DNA of 64,000 nt from Burkholderiaceae bacterium (lineage in GTDB: Bacteria; Pseudomonadota; Gammaproteobacteria; Burkholderiales; Burkholderiaceae_F): contig JAFAIM010000044.1 of assembly GCA_019236735.1 (NCBI GenBank), forward strand, positions 1 through 64,000, read 5' to 3'. The position numbers were made by a program, and so were the translations under genes. Under the pieces are notes generated by a model that saw only the letters and a program-made list of their open reading frames with translations, was not told the DNA's origin and made no database searches. Of the stretch, positions 19,276-28,185 are shown in pieces; position 1 is the stretch's first letter; each line of letters begins with the position of its first letter.

Positions 19276-19304
19276 AGTGTACGGCAAATGTCCGTACGGA
19301 GCAA
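19276..19304 (-). promoter_or_regulatory. Promoter and probable operator of the toxin-antitoxin pair
   Basis: Reading the minus strand, TTGCTC (19304-19299) and TACACT (19281-19276) are separated by 17 bases, a good sigma-70 pair about 30 bases upstream of the antitoxin. An inverted repeat, GTACGG (19279-19284) and CCGTAC (19292-19297) around a 7-base centre, overlaps the -10 element and spacer. This is the expected place for a ribbon-helix-helix operator. Confidence 0.65.
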
Positions 19305-19364
19305 GGGTCGTCATCAATCTGAGTATCGCTTTCTTTGTGCAAGATACTGACGCATCAGGCTGAC

Positions 19365-20078
19365 CTACTCGTTGTTGCGGGCGATCAGTTCGGGTCGCTG
19401 CGCAGCCAGCCACGATCGGAAGTGCTCTGGGTCTAGGAAACGCGGCAGGCGCGCGCTGCGCTGCAGCCAGCCGTCGTTGACCGACAGGCCGCCCCAGGCT
19501 TCGATCAGATCCTGGCGCAGCCGGTAGGCACCGTTGCGCCACTCGCCAATCGAAAGGCAACGGCGCAGTCGGCCCGATGCACCCGGCTTGCCGATTACCA
19601 CGATGTCGTCCGCTTCCGGTGCGAGGCGGCGGCGCGTGTGGGCGTTACAGTCGCGCTGCGCAGTCGGAAGATCCCTGGCGTATGCGATCTGCTCGACCGC
19701 AAACAGCCCGATCAGGGCATACACGAGCCTCGAGCTGCCATGCACATCGAGGAGCGAGGCGTAGAAGACGATCCAGTCGCCAGCCCCGACCGTTGAACGC
19801 AATTGCTTCGCACGCTGCCTCTCGTCGCCGTACGTGAGCTGTTCAAAATCCGGATCCAGATGCATGCGCCGACGCTCCAGGTGCCGCGGAAGCCGCTGGC
19901 CGAATCGCTGCAGCGGTTGCGCAAGCGCCATGTAGCGCCGCTCGTAGCCCGCGTAAACCGGGCGGCGTTCCGGGATCGGCACGTAGACGAACGCGCCCGT
20001 GCCGGCGTCGACCACGCCGTTCCAGCGCCCGCCTTCGGCGGATCGATCTGCGCCGACGCGAACCAGCAAGGCATTCAT
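19365..20078 (-). CDS. Possible nucleotide-modification-associated (Nmad-like) protein
   Basis: This 237-residue protein has the N-terminal pattern LVRVGADRS then GGRWNGVVD and GAFVYVPIPE, which resembles the Nmad families (Nmad2/Nmad3) found in phages and near DNA-modification genes. The middle contains DWIVFYASLLD and the end a RFLDPEHFRSWLAAQ segment. I know of no settled biochemical activity, and the family assignment is tentative. The ATG at 20078 is preferred to a TTG six bases earlier. It sits just upstream of a toxin-antitoxin pair on the same strand, in a stretch that interrupts housekeeping genes, which fits a defence or mobile origin. Confidence 0.55.
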   Translation of the reverse strand: MNALLVRVGADRSAEGGRWNGVVDAGTGAFVYVPIPERRPVYAGYERRYMALAQPLQRFGQRLPRHLERRRMHLDPDFEQLTYGDERQRAKQLRSTVGAGDWIVFYASLLDVHGSSRLVYALIGLFAVEQIAYARDLPTAQRDCNAHTRRRLAPEADDIVVIGKPGASGRLRRCLSIGEWRNGAYRLRQDLIEAWGGLSVNDGWLQRSARLPRFLDPEHFRSWLAAQRPELIARNNE

Positions 20079-20161
20079 CTGCAATCGCGCGGGACTATCA
20101 TCCTAGCGCTCGGACTCATACGGAAATTTCGATCGGGGACCAGTAGCGCGTTCACGAGCCA

Positions 20162-21217
20162 ATGAGCCATTCACCGCTGGTGGCAGCCGAGCGGCTGGTG
20201 TCGCTCGGCACGCGCATTTACTCGGCAATCGGAGTGCCGCAGCACGACGCGAACGTCCTCGCAAACAGTCTGGTGCAGGCGGATTTGTGGGGGCACCAGT
20301 CGCACGGCGTCATGCGACTGTCGTGGTATGCAGCGCGAATCCGCTCGGGCGTGATGCAGGCCCGCACCCAAGCCGAAACCGTCGTGGACGCGGGCGCTCT
20401 CGCGCTGATCGACGGACACGACGGGATCGGACAGGTGCTCGCGAGCTTGGCGGCGCGCGAGGCGATCGATCGCGCAAAGAAGCACGGCGTGGGCGTGGTG
20501 GGACTTCGAAATTCCAACCACTTCGGCACGGCCATGTACTACACGCTCATGGGCGCCCGCGCGGGCTGCGTTGCGTTTCTGTCGACCAACGCCAGTGCAG
20601 CGATGCCGCCATGGGGCGGCAAAAAAAAGGCGGTCGGCACCAATCCCTGGTCGATCGCGGCGCCCGCCGGCAAGTACGCGCCGATGGTCCTCGATATTGC
20701 CAACACTGCGGTGGCGCGCGGCAAGATCTACCTGGCCCGGCAAAAGGGAATACCGATTCCGCTGGGCTGGGCGCTCGACGCCGCCGGAGAGGCGACCACG
20801 GACCCCGACCGGGCAATCGACGGAATCATTTTGCCGATGGCCGAACACAAGGGATACGCGATCGCAATGATGATGGACGTACTGTCCGGAGTTCTCACCG
20901 GCAGCGCCTTCGGGACTGCCGTCAACGGCCCGTACCAGTTCGACCGGCGCAGCGGCAGCGGCCACCTGCTGATCGCGCTCGATATCGAGGCGTTTCAACC
21001 GCTGAGCGAGTTTCACGAGCGGATGGAACAGCTGATCCGGCAAGTCAAAGCCGTGCCACTGGCAAAAGGGTTCGAGGAGGTGTTCTACCCGGGCGAGCTG
21101 GAAGCGCGCAATGAAGCCAGAAACCTCGAACAGGGTCTGCAGTTGCCGCAGGACACGCTGGCGGATCTGCGCAAGGAAGCTGCGGCCGCAGGACTTGCGT
21201 CCGAGGCGATCTTCTGA
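20162..21217 (+). CDS. Ldh family malate/L-lactate/ureidoglycolate-type dehydrogenase
   Basis: This 351-residue NAD(P)-dependent oxidoreductase belongs to the Ldh_2 family, unrelated to classical LDH. Signatures include ADLWGHQSHGVMRL near residues 40-53, GLRNSNHFGTAMYY in the cofactor domain, and the AEHKGYAIAMMMDVLSG segment. Members oxidise malate, lactate, sulfolactate or ureidoglycolate, or reduce imino acids; specificity cannot be called. The ATG at 20162 is used. It stands alone between divergent and convergent neighbours. Confidence 0.85.
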   Translation: MSHSPLVAAERLVSLGTRIYSAIGVPQHDANVLANSLVQADLWGHQSHGVMRLSWYAARIRSGVMQARTQAETVVDAGALALIDGHDGIGQVLASLAAREAIDRAKKHGVGVVGLRNSNHFGTAMYYTLMGARAGCVAFLSTNASAAMPPWGGKKKAVGTNPWSIAAPAGKYAPMVLDIANTAVARGKIYLARQKGIPIPLGWALDAAGEATTDPDRAIDGIILPMAEHKGYAIAMMMDVLSGVLTGSAFGTAVNGPYQFDRRSGSGHLLIALDIEAFQPLSEFHERMEQLIRQVKAVPLAKGFEEVFYPGELEARNEARNLEQGLQLPQDTLADLRKEAAAAGLASEAIF

Positions 21218-21220
21218 CTC

Positions 21221-21448
21221 TTAGCGATGCGCCCGCAAATGAGCGCGTCCGGCGTCGGTCACTCCCACCTGAGCGACTCCGCCGGCTGGTTTCAGGTGCT
21301 CCAGGTAGCCCCGCGAGTTGGCCTCCTCCCAGACCGGCAAGCGTGGACAAGATGTACGCCATGCCTCTATGACTTCTTGATAGGGGCGCGGGCGCGGGCC
21401 GATCCACTCGAGCAGATCCAGAATCAGCGTTTCCACCGGATCATTCAC
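21221..21448 (-). CDS. Small conserved protein of unknown function
   Basis: This 75-residue protein opens with GTG and reads as a compact helical domain with PYQEVIEAWRTSCPRLPVWE and a C-terminal VGVTDAGRAHLRAH. That tail resembles the wing end of winged-helix proteins, though the assignment is weak. I recall short proteins of this pattern in other Proteobacteria, so it is likely a real gene. It lies 14 bases downstream of the patatin gene on the same strand and is probably cotranscribed. Function is unknown. Confidence 0.65.
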   Translation of the reverse strand: MNDPVETLILDLLEWIGPRPRPYQEVIEAWRTSCPRLPVWEEANSRGYLEHLKPAGGVAQVGVTDAGRAHLRAHR

Positions 21449-21462
21449 TTCCCGCCTCCTGG

Positions 21463-22737
21463 CTACAAAACGACCACGCGCGGAGACTGGCTCGGGCTCG
21501 ATTCACGTCTCTCGGTGAGGAAGGCCATCACCTCGTCGCGTCGCGCCATCGTGTCGCCGAAGCCGAGGTCGATCAGCGCGCGCGTATACGCAGACTCGAA
21601 CAACAGATAGCTCGCGAGCGAGGCGCCGCCGCCGCGATGCGTTCCGAGCACCTGCAACAGCGCGCGAACCGGCGCGGGCAGCGCGTCCACGTAATGCGTT
21701 GCTACCCCATCCAGCCGCTCGCTGGGCGAGATCACGAGAGTTTCGATCGGGCGCAGGCCGATTGCGCGGCGCTCCTGTATCGAAAGCGAGGTTGCGATCT
21801 GGTTCATCTTTTCCAGCCGTTCGATGTCGGAAGCGAGCGAATCCAGGAAGATGCTGTTCATCGCGTGCCCGGCGACCTGCGCCAGCGTCGGATAGGCCGC
21901 GCCGTCGACACCCGGCAGCAAGCCGGGGTGTCCGATCTGGCCGACGCCGACGACCAGGACGCGCTCCGCGCCCAGGTGGATCGCGGGGCTGATCGGGCTC
22001 AACTGCCGCATCGAGCCATCGCCGAACTGCTCGACGCCGCCCACTCCTGCCTGCGCCAGGTCGAGTGCGACCGCCGGAAAGATGAACGGGATCGCGCTCG
22101 ATGCCAGCAGATGCTCGTACTGAATCGCGCAGTGCACGTAGCGGCGCTGCATCTTGTTGGGGATCTCGTAGTCGTTGAGCGCCTGGTAGAAGGTCACATG
22201 CCGGCCGGAGCTGTAGCTGGAGGCGCCAAGCGCGAGCGCCCGCAGGTGGCCGTGTTCGAGTCCGCGCTGTACGCGTTCCAGTTCGATCATCCGCGTCAGC
22301 AGCTCGCGCAGCGGCGCGTTGTCGAGCAGCGACCGCGGCCGTACCCGCATCGAGCGGCGCACCATCCAGCCGATCGACATCAGCGTCATCCAGCGCGCCC
22401 CGGTGCGCACGACGCCGATCAGGTCCGAGCGGTACACCTGCTCGGCACCGAAGTTTTCCCAGATGTGCACCATCTGGGCCACCGCCTCTTGAAAGTTGTC
22501 GGCGCGGCACGCGAGCGCGGTCGCATTGATCGCCCCGGCCGACGTTCCCACCAGGATGGGAAACGGGTTATGGCCCTGGGCGATGCTCGGGTCGAGCCCG
22601 CGCCGCGCATCCCGCAGCAGCGCCGCCACCGCTTTCAACACTCCAACCTGATAAGCGGCGCGGGCGCCGCCGCCGGTGAGGATCAGCGCGGCCGGCGAGG
22701 TGCGCAGCCGCACGCGGTCGTGCACGCGATCTTGCAT
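21463..22737 (-). CDS. Patatin-like phospholipase
   Basis: This 424-residue protein has the patatin catalytic elements in order: the oxyanion motif LILTGGGARAAYQVGVL (about 15-31), the nucleophile elbow GTSAGA (about 65-70), and the catalytic aspartate in FGDGSMRQLSP, where the family usually shows DG followed by a small residue. It should hydrolyse acyl esters of lipids. No signal peptide is evident. The ATG at 22737 lies 16 bases after the maeB stop; a longer frame would overlap maeB. The C-terminal region after about 300 is helical and specific to this bacterial subgroup. Confidence 0.88.
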   Translation of the reverse strand: MQDRVHDRVRLRTSPAALILTGGGARAAYQVGVLKAVAALLRDARRGLDPSIAQGHNPFPILVGTSAGAINATALACRADNFQEAVAQMVHIWENFGAEQVYRSDLIGVVRTGARWMTLMSIGWMVRRSMRVRPRSLLDNAPLRELLTRMIELERVQRGLEHGHLRALALGASSYSSGRHVTFYQALNDYEIPNKMQRRYVHCAIQYEHLLASSAIPFIFPAVALDLAQAGVGGVEQFGDGSMRQLSPISPAIHLGAERVLVVGVGQIGHPGLLPGVDGAAYPTLAQVAGHAMNSIFLDSLASDIERLEKMNQIATSLSIQERRAIGLRPIETLVISPSERLDGVATHYVDALPAPVRALLQVLGTHRGGGASLASYLLFESAYTRALIDLGFGDTMARRDEVMAFLTERRESSPSQSPRVVVL

Positions 22738-22753
22738 CGCAGCGCGGACCGGC

Positions 22754-25135
22754 CTAGCCCTGCCCCTTTCCCGAAGCCGGGGAGGAGGAGGTGCCGGTGT
22801 TGACTGGGCTCGCCGCGGCGGAGGTCGATCCGACGGCATAGGCCGCCTGCGCCTCGAGCACCACCAGCGCGGTCATATTGACGATGCGGCGCACGGTCGA
22901 AGACGGCGTGAGCACGTGCGCCGGTCGTGCGCACCCGAGCAAAATCGGACCGATCGCGACGTTGTTGCCCGAGATCGTCTTGAGCAGGTTGTACGCGATG
23001 TTGGCGGCGTCCAGTCCGGGACAGATCAGCAGGTTGGCATCGCCGACCAACGTCGAAAACGGCATCAAGGACTGGCGGATCGTAGCGTCGACCGCACAGT
23101 CCGCGTGCATCTCGCCGTCGACCGGAAACCAGGCGTCGCCGGCGCGGATCAGTGCGAGCGCCTCACGCATCTTGACCGCGCTGGGCGCGTCGCTGGTGCC
23201 GAAGTTCGAATGCGAGATCAGCGCGGCGCGCGGCGATATCCCGAGTCGCTGCAGCTGTTCGGCCGCCATCATCGTGATTTCGGCAATCTCCTCAGCGGTC
23301 GGATCCAGGTTCACATGGGTGTCGGCCAGCGCGATCAATCGATCCTGCAGGATCAGGATGTTCATCGCCGCGTACACGTTGGCGCCGGGGCGACGCCCGA
23401 GCACGAGATCGATGTATTGCAGGTGCAGAGAGGCGGTGCCGAAGGTGCCGCAGATCATTCCGTGGGCCTCTCCCTTGTACACCAGCATCGAGGCGATCAG
23501 CGTGTGCCGGCGCCGCATCTCCACGCGCGCATAGTGTTCGCTCACGCCGCGCCGCGCCGCCAGCCGGTGATAGGTCTGCCAGTAGTCGCGGTAGCGCTCG
23601 TCGTGCTCTGGATTGACGATGTCGAAGTCGGCGCCGGGGCGCATCCGCAGCGCGAAGCGCTCCAGGCGCCGTTCGATCACCGCAGTACGTCCGACCAGGA
23701 TCGGGTATGCCAGAGCCTCGTCGATCACAACCTGCGCCGCGCGCATCACCCGCTCCTCCTCGCCTTCCGCGAACACGACGCGCATCGCGCGGCCCGCTGC
23801 CCGGGCTTTCTTGGCGGCGGCGAAGATCGGCTTCATGAACGTGCCCGAGTGGTACACGAATTGCTGCAGTTGCTCGCGGTACGCGTTGCGGTCGGTGAGC
23901 GGACGACTGGCAACTCCGCTTTCCATCGCGGCCTCGGCCACTGCAGGCGCGATCCGCAGCATCAGTCGTGGATCAAACGGGCGGGGAATCAGGTAATCGG
24001 GTCCGAACGCCGGTTGCATTGCGCCATAGGCGCTTGCTGCCACGTCGCTGCCCTCCTCGCGCGCGAGTTGGGCGATCGCGTGCACGGCAGCGATCTCCAT
24101 TTTGCGTGTGATCGAGGTGGCCCCGACATCGAGCGCGCCGCGGAAGATGAACGGGAAGCACAGCACGTTGTTGACTTGATTCGGGTAGTCCGACCGGCCC
24201 GTGGCAATGACGGCGTCGTCGCGCACCGAGCGCACCTGCTCGGGCAGGATCTCGGGCGTCGGATTCGCCAGCGCGAGCACGAGCGGCCGCCGTGCCATGT
24301 TGGCGACGTGCTGCGGCGACAGCACGCCTCCCGCCGACAAGCCCAAGAAGATGTCGGCGCCGCCGATCACGTCGGAGAGGGTGCGAGCGGTGGTGCGTTG
24401 CGCGTAGCGCGCCTTCTCGGCGTCCATCAGAACGGTGCGCCCCTCGTACACGACGCCTTCGATGTCGGTCACGAAGATGTTCGCGCGCGGCAGTCCCAGT
24501 TCGACCAGAAGATCGAGGCAGGCCAACGCCGCAGCGCCCGCGCCGCTGCACACGAGCTTGACGGCGGTCAGCTCCTTGCCGACGACCTCCAGTCCGTTCA
24601 GCACGGCCGCTCCCACGATGATCGCGGTGCCATGCTGATCATCGTGAAACACGGGGATCTTCATGCGCTCGCGCAGGCGACGCTCGATCACGAAGCACTC
24701 GGGCGCCTTGATGTCCTCCAGGTTGATTCCGCCGAAACTCGGTTCCAGCGAGGCGATGATCTCGATCAGTCGATCGGGATCGCGCTCGGCAACTTCGAGA
24801 TCGAACACATCGATGCCTGCGAACTTCTTGAACAGGACCGCCTTGCCTTCCATCACCGGCTTGGCCGCGAGCGGGCCGATCGCGCCGAGTCCGAGCACAG
24901 CGGTGCCATTGGTGATGACCGCTACCAGGTTGCCGCGCGCCGTGTAGCGCGCCGCTTGCGACGGGTTCTCTGCAATCGCCTCGCAGGCGGCAGCCACACC
25001 AGGGGTATACGCAAGCGCGAGGTCACGCTGGTTGGTCAGTTGCTTGGTGGCAGTGACCGCGATCTTCCCGGGCCTGGGAAACTCGTGATAGTCCAGCGCA
25101 GCACGGCTCAGATCGGTTTTTTGTCGCTCTTCCAT
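22754..25135 (-). CDS. maeB: NADP-dependent malic enzyme, MaeB type with phosphotransacetylase-like domain
   Basis: This 793-residue protein converts malate to pyruvate and CO2 with reduction of NADP. The N-terminal malic domain (about 1-430) has [14 protein letters not shown], the substrate/metal region [11 protein letters not shown] and the nucleotide motif [14 protein letters not shown]. The C-terminal half (about 435-765) resembles phosphotransacetylase and in MaeB enzymes is usually regulatory, sensing acetyl-CoA. The last 25 residues are low-complexity serine/glycine. An AGGAGG lies some distance upstream of the ATG. It links the TCA cycle to pyruvate and NADPH supply. Confidence 0.95.
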   Translation of the reverse strand: MEERQKTDLSRAALDYHEFPRPGKIAVTATKQLTNQRDLALAYTPGVAAACEAIAENPSQAARYTARGNLVAVITNGTAVLGLGAIGPLAAKPVMEGKAVLFKKFAGIDVFDLEVAERDPDRLIEIIASLEPSFGGINLEDIKAPECFVIERRLRERMKIPVFHDDQHGTAIIVGAAVLNGLEVVGKELTAVKLVCSGAGAAALACLDLLVELGLPRANIFVTDIEGVVYEGRTVLMDAEKARYAQRTTARTLSDVIGGADIFLGLSAGGVLSPQHVANMARRPLVLALANPTPEILPEQVRSVRDDAVIATGRSDYPNQVNNVLCFPFIFRGALDVGATSITRKMEIAAVHAIAQLAREEGSDVAASAYGAMQPAFGPDYLIPRPFDPRLMLRIAPAVAEAAMESGVASRPLTDRNAYREQLQQFVYHSGTFMKPIFAAAKKARAAGRAMRVVFAEGEEERVMRAAQVVIDEALAYPILVGRTAVIERRLERFALRMRPGADFDIVNPEHDERYRDYWQTYHRLAARRGVSEHYARVEMRRRHTLIASMLVYKGEAHGMICGTFGTASLHLQYIDLVLGRRPGANVYAAMNILILQDRLIALADTHVNLDPTAEEIAEITMMAAEQLQRLGISPRAALISHSNFGTSDAPSAVKMREALALIRAGDAWFPVDGEMHADCAVDATIRQSLMPFSTLVGDANLLICPGLDAANIAYNLLKTISGNNVAIGPILLGCARPAHVLTPSSTVRRIVNMTALVVLEAQAAYAVGSTSAAASPVNTGTSSSPASGKGQG

Positions 25136-25347
25136 AGAACCTTTTCGCGCCTCCTGGGAATTATCTGCTCAACAACGGCCAGCCTCGGTATGGTCCCCGG
25201 GTTGCGGTAAGGTGACTGCTGTCTTTGGGGTCGCTTGGAAACCCGGGTTCGGTAGCAAGTGCGGTGTTCCCGCCCCGTATCGATGGGAGATAAATGCGAC
25301 AAGACATGTTGTTCATGCACATTTTTCAGGTTTGTCCAGGGCGCCGC
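25136..25347. other. Intergenic region upstream of maeB and the small RNA
   Basis: No gene is supported in these 212 bases. They carry the upstream region of maeB (minus strand) and precede the plus-strand small-RNA promoter. GATAATTC on the minus strand, about 35 bases before maeB, resembles a -10 element without a clear partner. Confidence 0.5.
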
Positions 25348-25377
25348 TTGACTTTGCATATAGCGTGAGAGTACACT
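25348..25377 (+). promoter_or_regulatory. Sigma-70 type promoter of the predicted small RNA
   Basis: TTGACT (25348-25353) and TACACT (25372-25377) are separated by 18 bases, the best promoter match I see in this intergenic region. The predicted start of transcription is near 25384, just before the structured RNA. Confidence 0.7.
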
Positions 25378-25383
25378 CCCTCC

Positions 25384-25497
25384 AAGCTCTCTTAAGCCTG
25401 TCGCAAAGGCCTGAGCGCGTACATTCCCAACTCGGTGCCTCTCCTCCCTCCCTCCTCAACCGAATTTGGGTACGCTCAGGTGACAGGCTTTTTTTTG
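25384..25497 (+). ncRNA. Predicted small RNA with anti-Shine-Dalgarno loop and own terminator
   Basis: A promoter ends at 25377 and a T-run ends at 25496, defining an RNA of about 110 nt. Its halves pair in four stacked helices: 25394-25402 with 25482-25490, 25410-25417 with 25473-25480, 25426-25430 with 25466-25470, and 25432-25436 with 25459-25463. The outer helix runs into eight T's, as in an intrinsic terminator. The 22-nt apical loop is almost all C and U and contains CTCCTCCCTCCCTCCTC, complementary to ribosome-binding sites. Such loops are used by trans-acting sRNAs that mask Shine-Dalgarno sequences. No conserved 6S, 4.5S or tmRNA motif is present. It could also be an attenuating leader of the aminotransferase gene 86 bases downstream. 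Confidence 0.7.
25482..25497 (+). terminator. Intrinsic terminator of the predicted small RNA
   Basis: GACAGGCTT (25482-25490) is the 3' arm of the outer helix and runs directly into a T-tract ending at 25496. A second possible promoter for the downstream gene overlaps it: GTGACA (25480-25485) and TAAAAT (25504-25509). Confidence 0.7.
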
Positions 25498-25582
25498 CCC
25501 GTGTAAAATGCGAAAGCGTGCGCTTACACTCAGCAGCCTGATCTGATACTACAGCTCGTCGCCTTTCTATTGCCTGTCGGAA

Positions 25583-26803
25583 GTGGCTGAGGCTCTAAGA
25601 CAGCAAGCAGCGCTTGCGCAGCGCTGCGAATCCATCGCTCCGTTTTTCGTCATGGAGCTGGTCAAAGAGGCCGAGCAGCTCGAGCGAAGCGGCCGCTCGA
25701 TCATGCACTTGAGCATCGGAGAGCCCGACTTCACCGCCCCGCCTGCGGTCGTGGGGGCTGCGCAGGCAGCGCTGCAGCAAGGACGCTCGCGCTATACGCC
25801 TGCGGTCGGCACGCTCGAGCTGCGGCGGGCGATCAGCGCTTTTTACCAGCAACGCTTCGGCGTGGACGTCGAACCCGAACGCATCGTCGTAACCGCAGGG
25901 GCTTCGGGTGCGCTGGTGCTGCTGCTGTCGGCGCTGCTCGACACCGGCGATGAGCTGCTGCTGCCGGATCCTTCCTATCCATGCAATCGGCACATCGCCT
26001 CGACGTTGGGCGCGCGCTGGCGGCTTCTCGCGTGCGGTCCGCACGATCGTTTCCAGTTGACCGCAGAGGCAGTGGAGGCAGCGTGGTCGGCGCGCACGCG
26101 CGGTGTGCTGATCGGTTCACCTTCGAATCCGACCGGAACGACGATCAACGCCGGCAATCTCGCCGCACTGTGCGACCGCGTGTTCGCGCGCGGCGGCTTC
26201 GTGCTGGTCGACGAGATCTACCAGGGGCTGACCTACGACCATGCGGCAAACACTGCGCTGTCACTCGATCCACGCATCGCCGTCATCAACAGCTTCTCGA
26301 AGTACTTCGGGATGACGGGCTGGCGGTTGGGATGGATCGTCGCGCCGCGCGAATGGATCGGCACGCTGGAGAGACTTTCGCAAAACCTGTACCTGTGCGC
26401 ACCGGCGATCGCGCAGCACGCCGCGCTCGCTTGTTTCGAGCCGGAGAGCCTCGCCGTGTGCGAGCAGCAGCGTGAGGAGTTGCGCCTGCGGCGCGACTAC
26501 CTCGTCCCGGCGCTGCGGGGGCTTGGATTCGGGATCCCGGTCGTACCCGATGGCGCCTTTTACATCTATGCCGACATTGGCGGCGTCGCGCACGATCTGG
26601 CGGATCGCAGAGGAGGGAGCACGCAATTCGCGCGCCGACTATTGAACGAGGCCGGCGTGTGCCTGGTGCCGGGCAAAGACTTTGGCGACTTCGAGTCAGA
26701 ACGCTACGTGCGGATTTCCTACGCCACCTCGATGCAGCATCTGCAAGAGGCGGTCCGGCGAACCGGCGCTTGGCTCGGTTCGTGCGGTCAGGCTAGGTGC
26801 TAG
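25583..26803 (+). CDS. Class I/II PLP-dependent aminotransferase
   Basis: This 406-residue fold-type I aminotransferase has the PLP-contact motifs TAGASGALVLL, GSPSNPTGTTI, DEIYQGL and the Schiff-base lysine in NSFSKYFGMTGWRLGW, as in the aspartate/alanine aminotransferase group. The C-terminal arginine that binds the substrate carboxylate is in YVRISYA. Substrate cannot be decided; enzymes of this group often act on alanine, aspartate or tyrosine. The start is taken as GTG at 25583, with GGAA close by; an internal ATG at residue 24 would trim the N-terminus. It lies downstream of the predicted small RNA on the same strand. Confidence 0.88.
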   Translation: MAEALRQQAALAQRCESIAPFFVMELVKEAEQLERSGRSIMHLSIGEPDFTAPPAVVGAAQAALQQGRSRYTPAVGTLELRRAISAFYQQRFGVDVEPERIVVTAGASGALVLLLSALLDTGDELLLPDPSYPCNRHIASTLGARWRLLACGPHDRFQLTAEAVEAAWSARTRGVLIGSPSNPTGTTINAGNLAALCDRVFARGGFVLVDEIYQGLTYDHAANTALSLDPRIAVINSFSKYFGMTGWRLGWIVAPREWIGTLERLSQNLYLCAPAIAQHAALACFEPESLAVCEQQREELRLRRDYLVPALRGLGFGIPVVPDGAFYIYADIGGVAHDLADRRGGSTQFARRLLNEAGVCLVPGKDFGDFESERYVRISYATSMQHLQEAVRRTGAWLGSCGQARC

Positions 26804-26828
26804 CTTCCGCTGCGGCCCGGACTGTGGA

Positions 26829-27689
26829 TCAGGAAGAGGACGCTACCGCGTTCGCCGGCGCGGACTGCGCGTTACCCACCGCGCGGCTGTCGGCACGCGC
26901 GCCGGTGGCCCCGCTCGCAAGCGCAGCGGTGACGTTGCCAGCGGCGGCCATCTTCAAGCGCGCCATTTCGGCCATCACGCGCCCCGCGTAACCGCCATCT
27001 CCCTGCAGGTTTCCCGCGCCCACGTACAACTGCAGGCCGCGTTCGACGGAGCCGCCACGACGGATCGAATCGCTCAGGATGGCTGAGCCGACGCGAATGT
27101 TGGCGACCGGTTCGAGCGCAGTGAACTGGTCGCCGTCGAGCTCGAAGCGAGTCGAGTGCACGCTCGTCATCACCTGCATCAGACCTTGGGCGCCGACGGG
27201 ACTCTCGGCGAACGGATTCAAGCTCGACTCGACCGCCATCACGGCAAGGATCAACAGAGGATCGAGCTGCGATTCGCGGCCGGCTTCTCGCGCCGCCAGA
27301 ACCAGCGGCCGCACCGCCTCGTCGGCAACGTGGTAGCGCCGCGACAAGTACTGCGCGACCGACGCTTCGGCCGGCTCCAAGTGGACCCACCGCACCGTGC
27401 CCGTCAACGCCTCGTGCGCCGTCGCGGCAACTGCTTCGTCCGTGTCCGGCTGCGACAGCGAGCGCAAGCGGGCGGCCTGCGCTTCCGGCACAAACCAGCC
27501 GCGTACGAACCCAACGGTCGAGTCGCGCAGCGTCGGCATCGTGGCGATCGTCACCGCCGAAACGACGACGAGCGCGCCCACGGCTTCGGACAATCGCCGT
27601 AACATGCCCAGACCGTTTCCGGCCAGATCCGCTGCAGCTTCCAGCCAGTCAATTCCCTGGCGGACCCTGCTGCCAATGGAGTTGCGCAT
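26829..27689 (-). CDS. Lytic transglycosylase, SLT domain (membrane-anchored)
   Basis: This 286-residue protein has a hydrophobic segment at about residues 37-55, likely an anchor or uncleaved signal, and a transglycosylase SLT domain at about 125-245. The catalytic glutamate is in VMAVESSLNP, followed by GAQGLMQVM and the LQLYVGAGN segment. It should cleave the glycan strands of peptidoglycan in the periplasm. The ATG at 27689 has an AGGAGG seven bases upstream, which fixes the start. The C-terminal 40 residues are alanine-rich and probably disordered. It converges with the aminotransferase gene. Confidence 0.88.
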   Translation of the reverse strand: MRNSIGSRVRQGIDWLEAAADLAGNGLGMLRRLSEAVGALVVVSAVTIATMPTLRDSTVGFVRGWFVPEAQAARLRSLSQPDTDEAVAATAHEALTGTVRWVHLEPAEASVAQYLSRRYHVADEAVRPLVLAAREAGRESQLDPLLILAVMAVESSLNPFAESPVGAQGLMQVMTSVHSTRFELDGDQFTALEPVANIRVGSAILSDSIRRGGSVERGLQLYVGAGNLQGDGGYAGRVMAEMARLKMAAAGNVTAALASGATGARADSRAVGNAQSAPANAVASSS

Positions 27690-28185
27690 AGACGCCTCCT
27701 GGAGTGCCAGCACCCATATTCAAAAGCGGGCGCTAGCTTACATTTGGATCGGAAGCCGGCCAGCCACCTGGTGCGCCGCCTTCCAACGAACCTTCGGCCC
27801 CGAACTCGCCGGGCCGACCTTGCTCGATCGGCTGGGGCCCTTTATGGCCCCGCACCTTCAGGCGGTTTCGCCTGAGTCGCTGCATCGGTCGCCTCTTCCC
27901 GGGACCAGACGCGTCCGCCAACCGAGACCCGACAGAGAATGGGAACGTTCGGGTCGATTCTATCGACTAGCCATTATCCGTCAATCGAGACCCCTTTATT
28001 GCATCGCAATATAGAGCTCCCGTCAAGTACCACATTCGGCTTCGGATAACTTTGGGAAAGGATTGCGGCGACTAGTAGAATTAACATTCATAATCAAATT
28101 GATAAGGAACATCATTGCATTGTTTTGCTCGCACTTCCTTATTTCTAAAATCGTTGCTGCGGTACAACATAAGGGCGGAAATACA
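27690..28185. other. Long intergenic region with an AT-rich segment upstream of ubiD
   Basis: These 496 bases have no supported gene. The part from about 27990 to 28185 is strikingly AT-rich for this genome, with many short A and T runs, and ends at the ubiD start. It is open in the ubiD frame but the encoded residues do not match UbiD proteins, so I treat it as leader or promoter. No clean -35/-10 pair could be chosen among several AT-rich candidates. Confidence 0.55.

Noticed and set aside
25384-25497. Identity of the structured RNA as 6S RNA, 4.5S RNA or tmRNA
   Set aside because: The conserved tetraloop/A-rich motifs of 4.5S RNA, the tRNA-like ends of tmRNA and the central bubble of 6S RNA are not visible.
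28063-28185. 41-residue hydrophobic N-terminal extension of ubiD
   Set aside because: It comes from the AT-rich leader, does not match UbiD proteins, and lacks a ribosome site.
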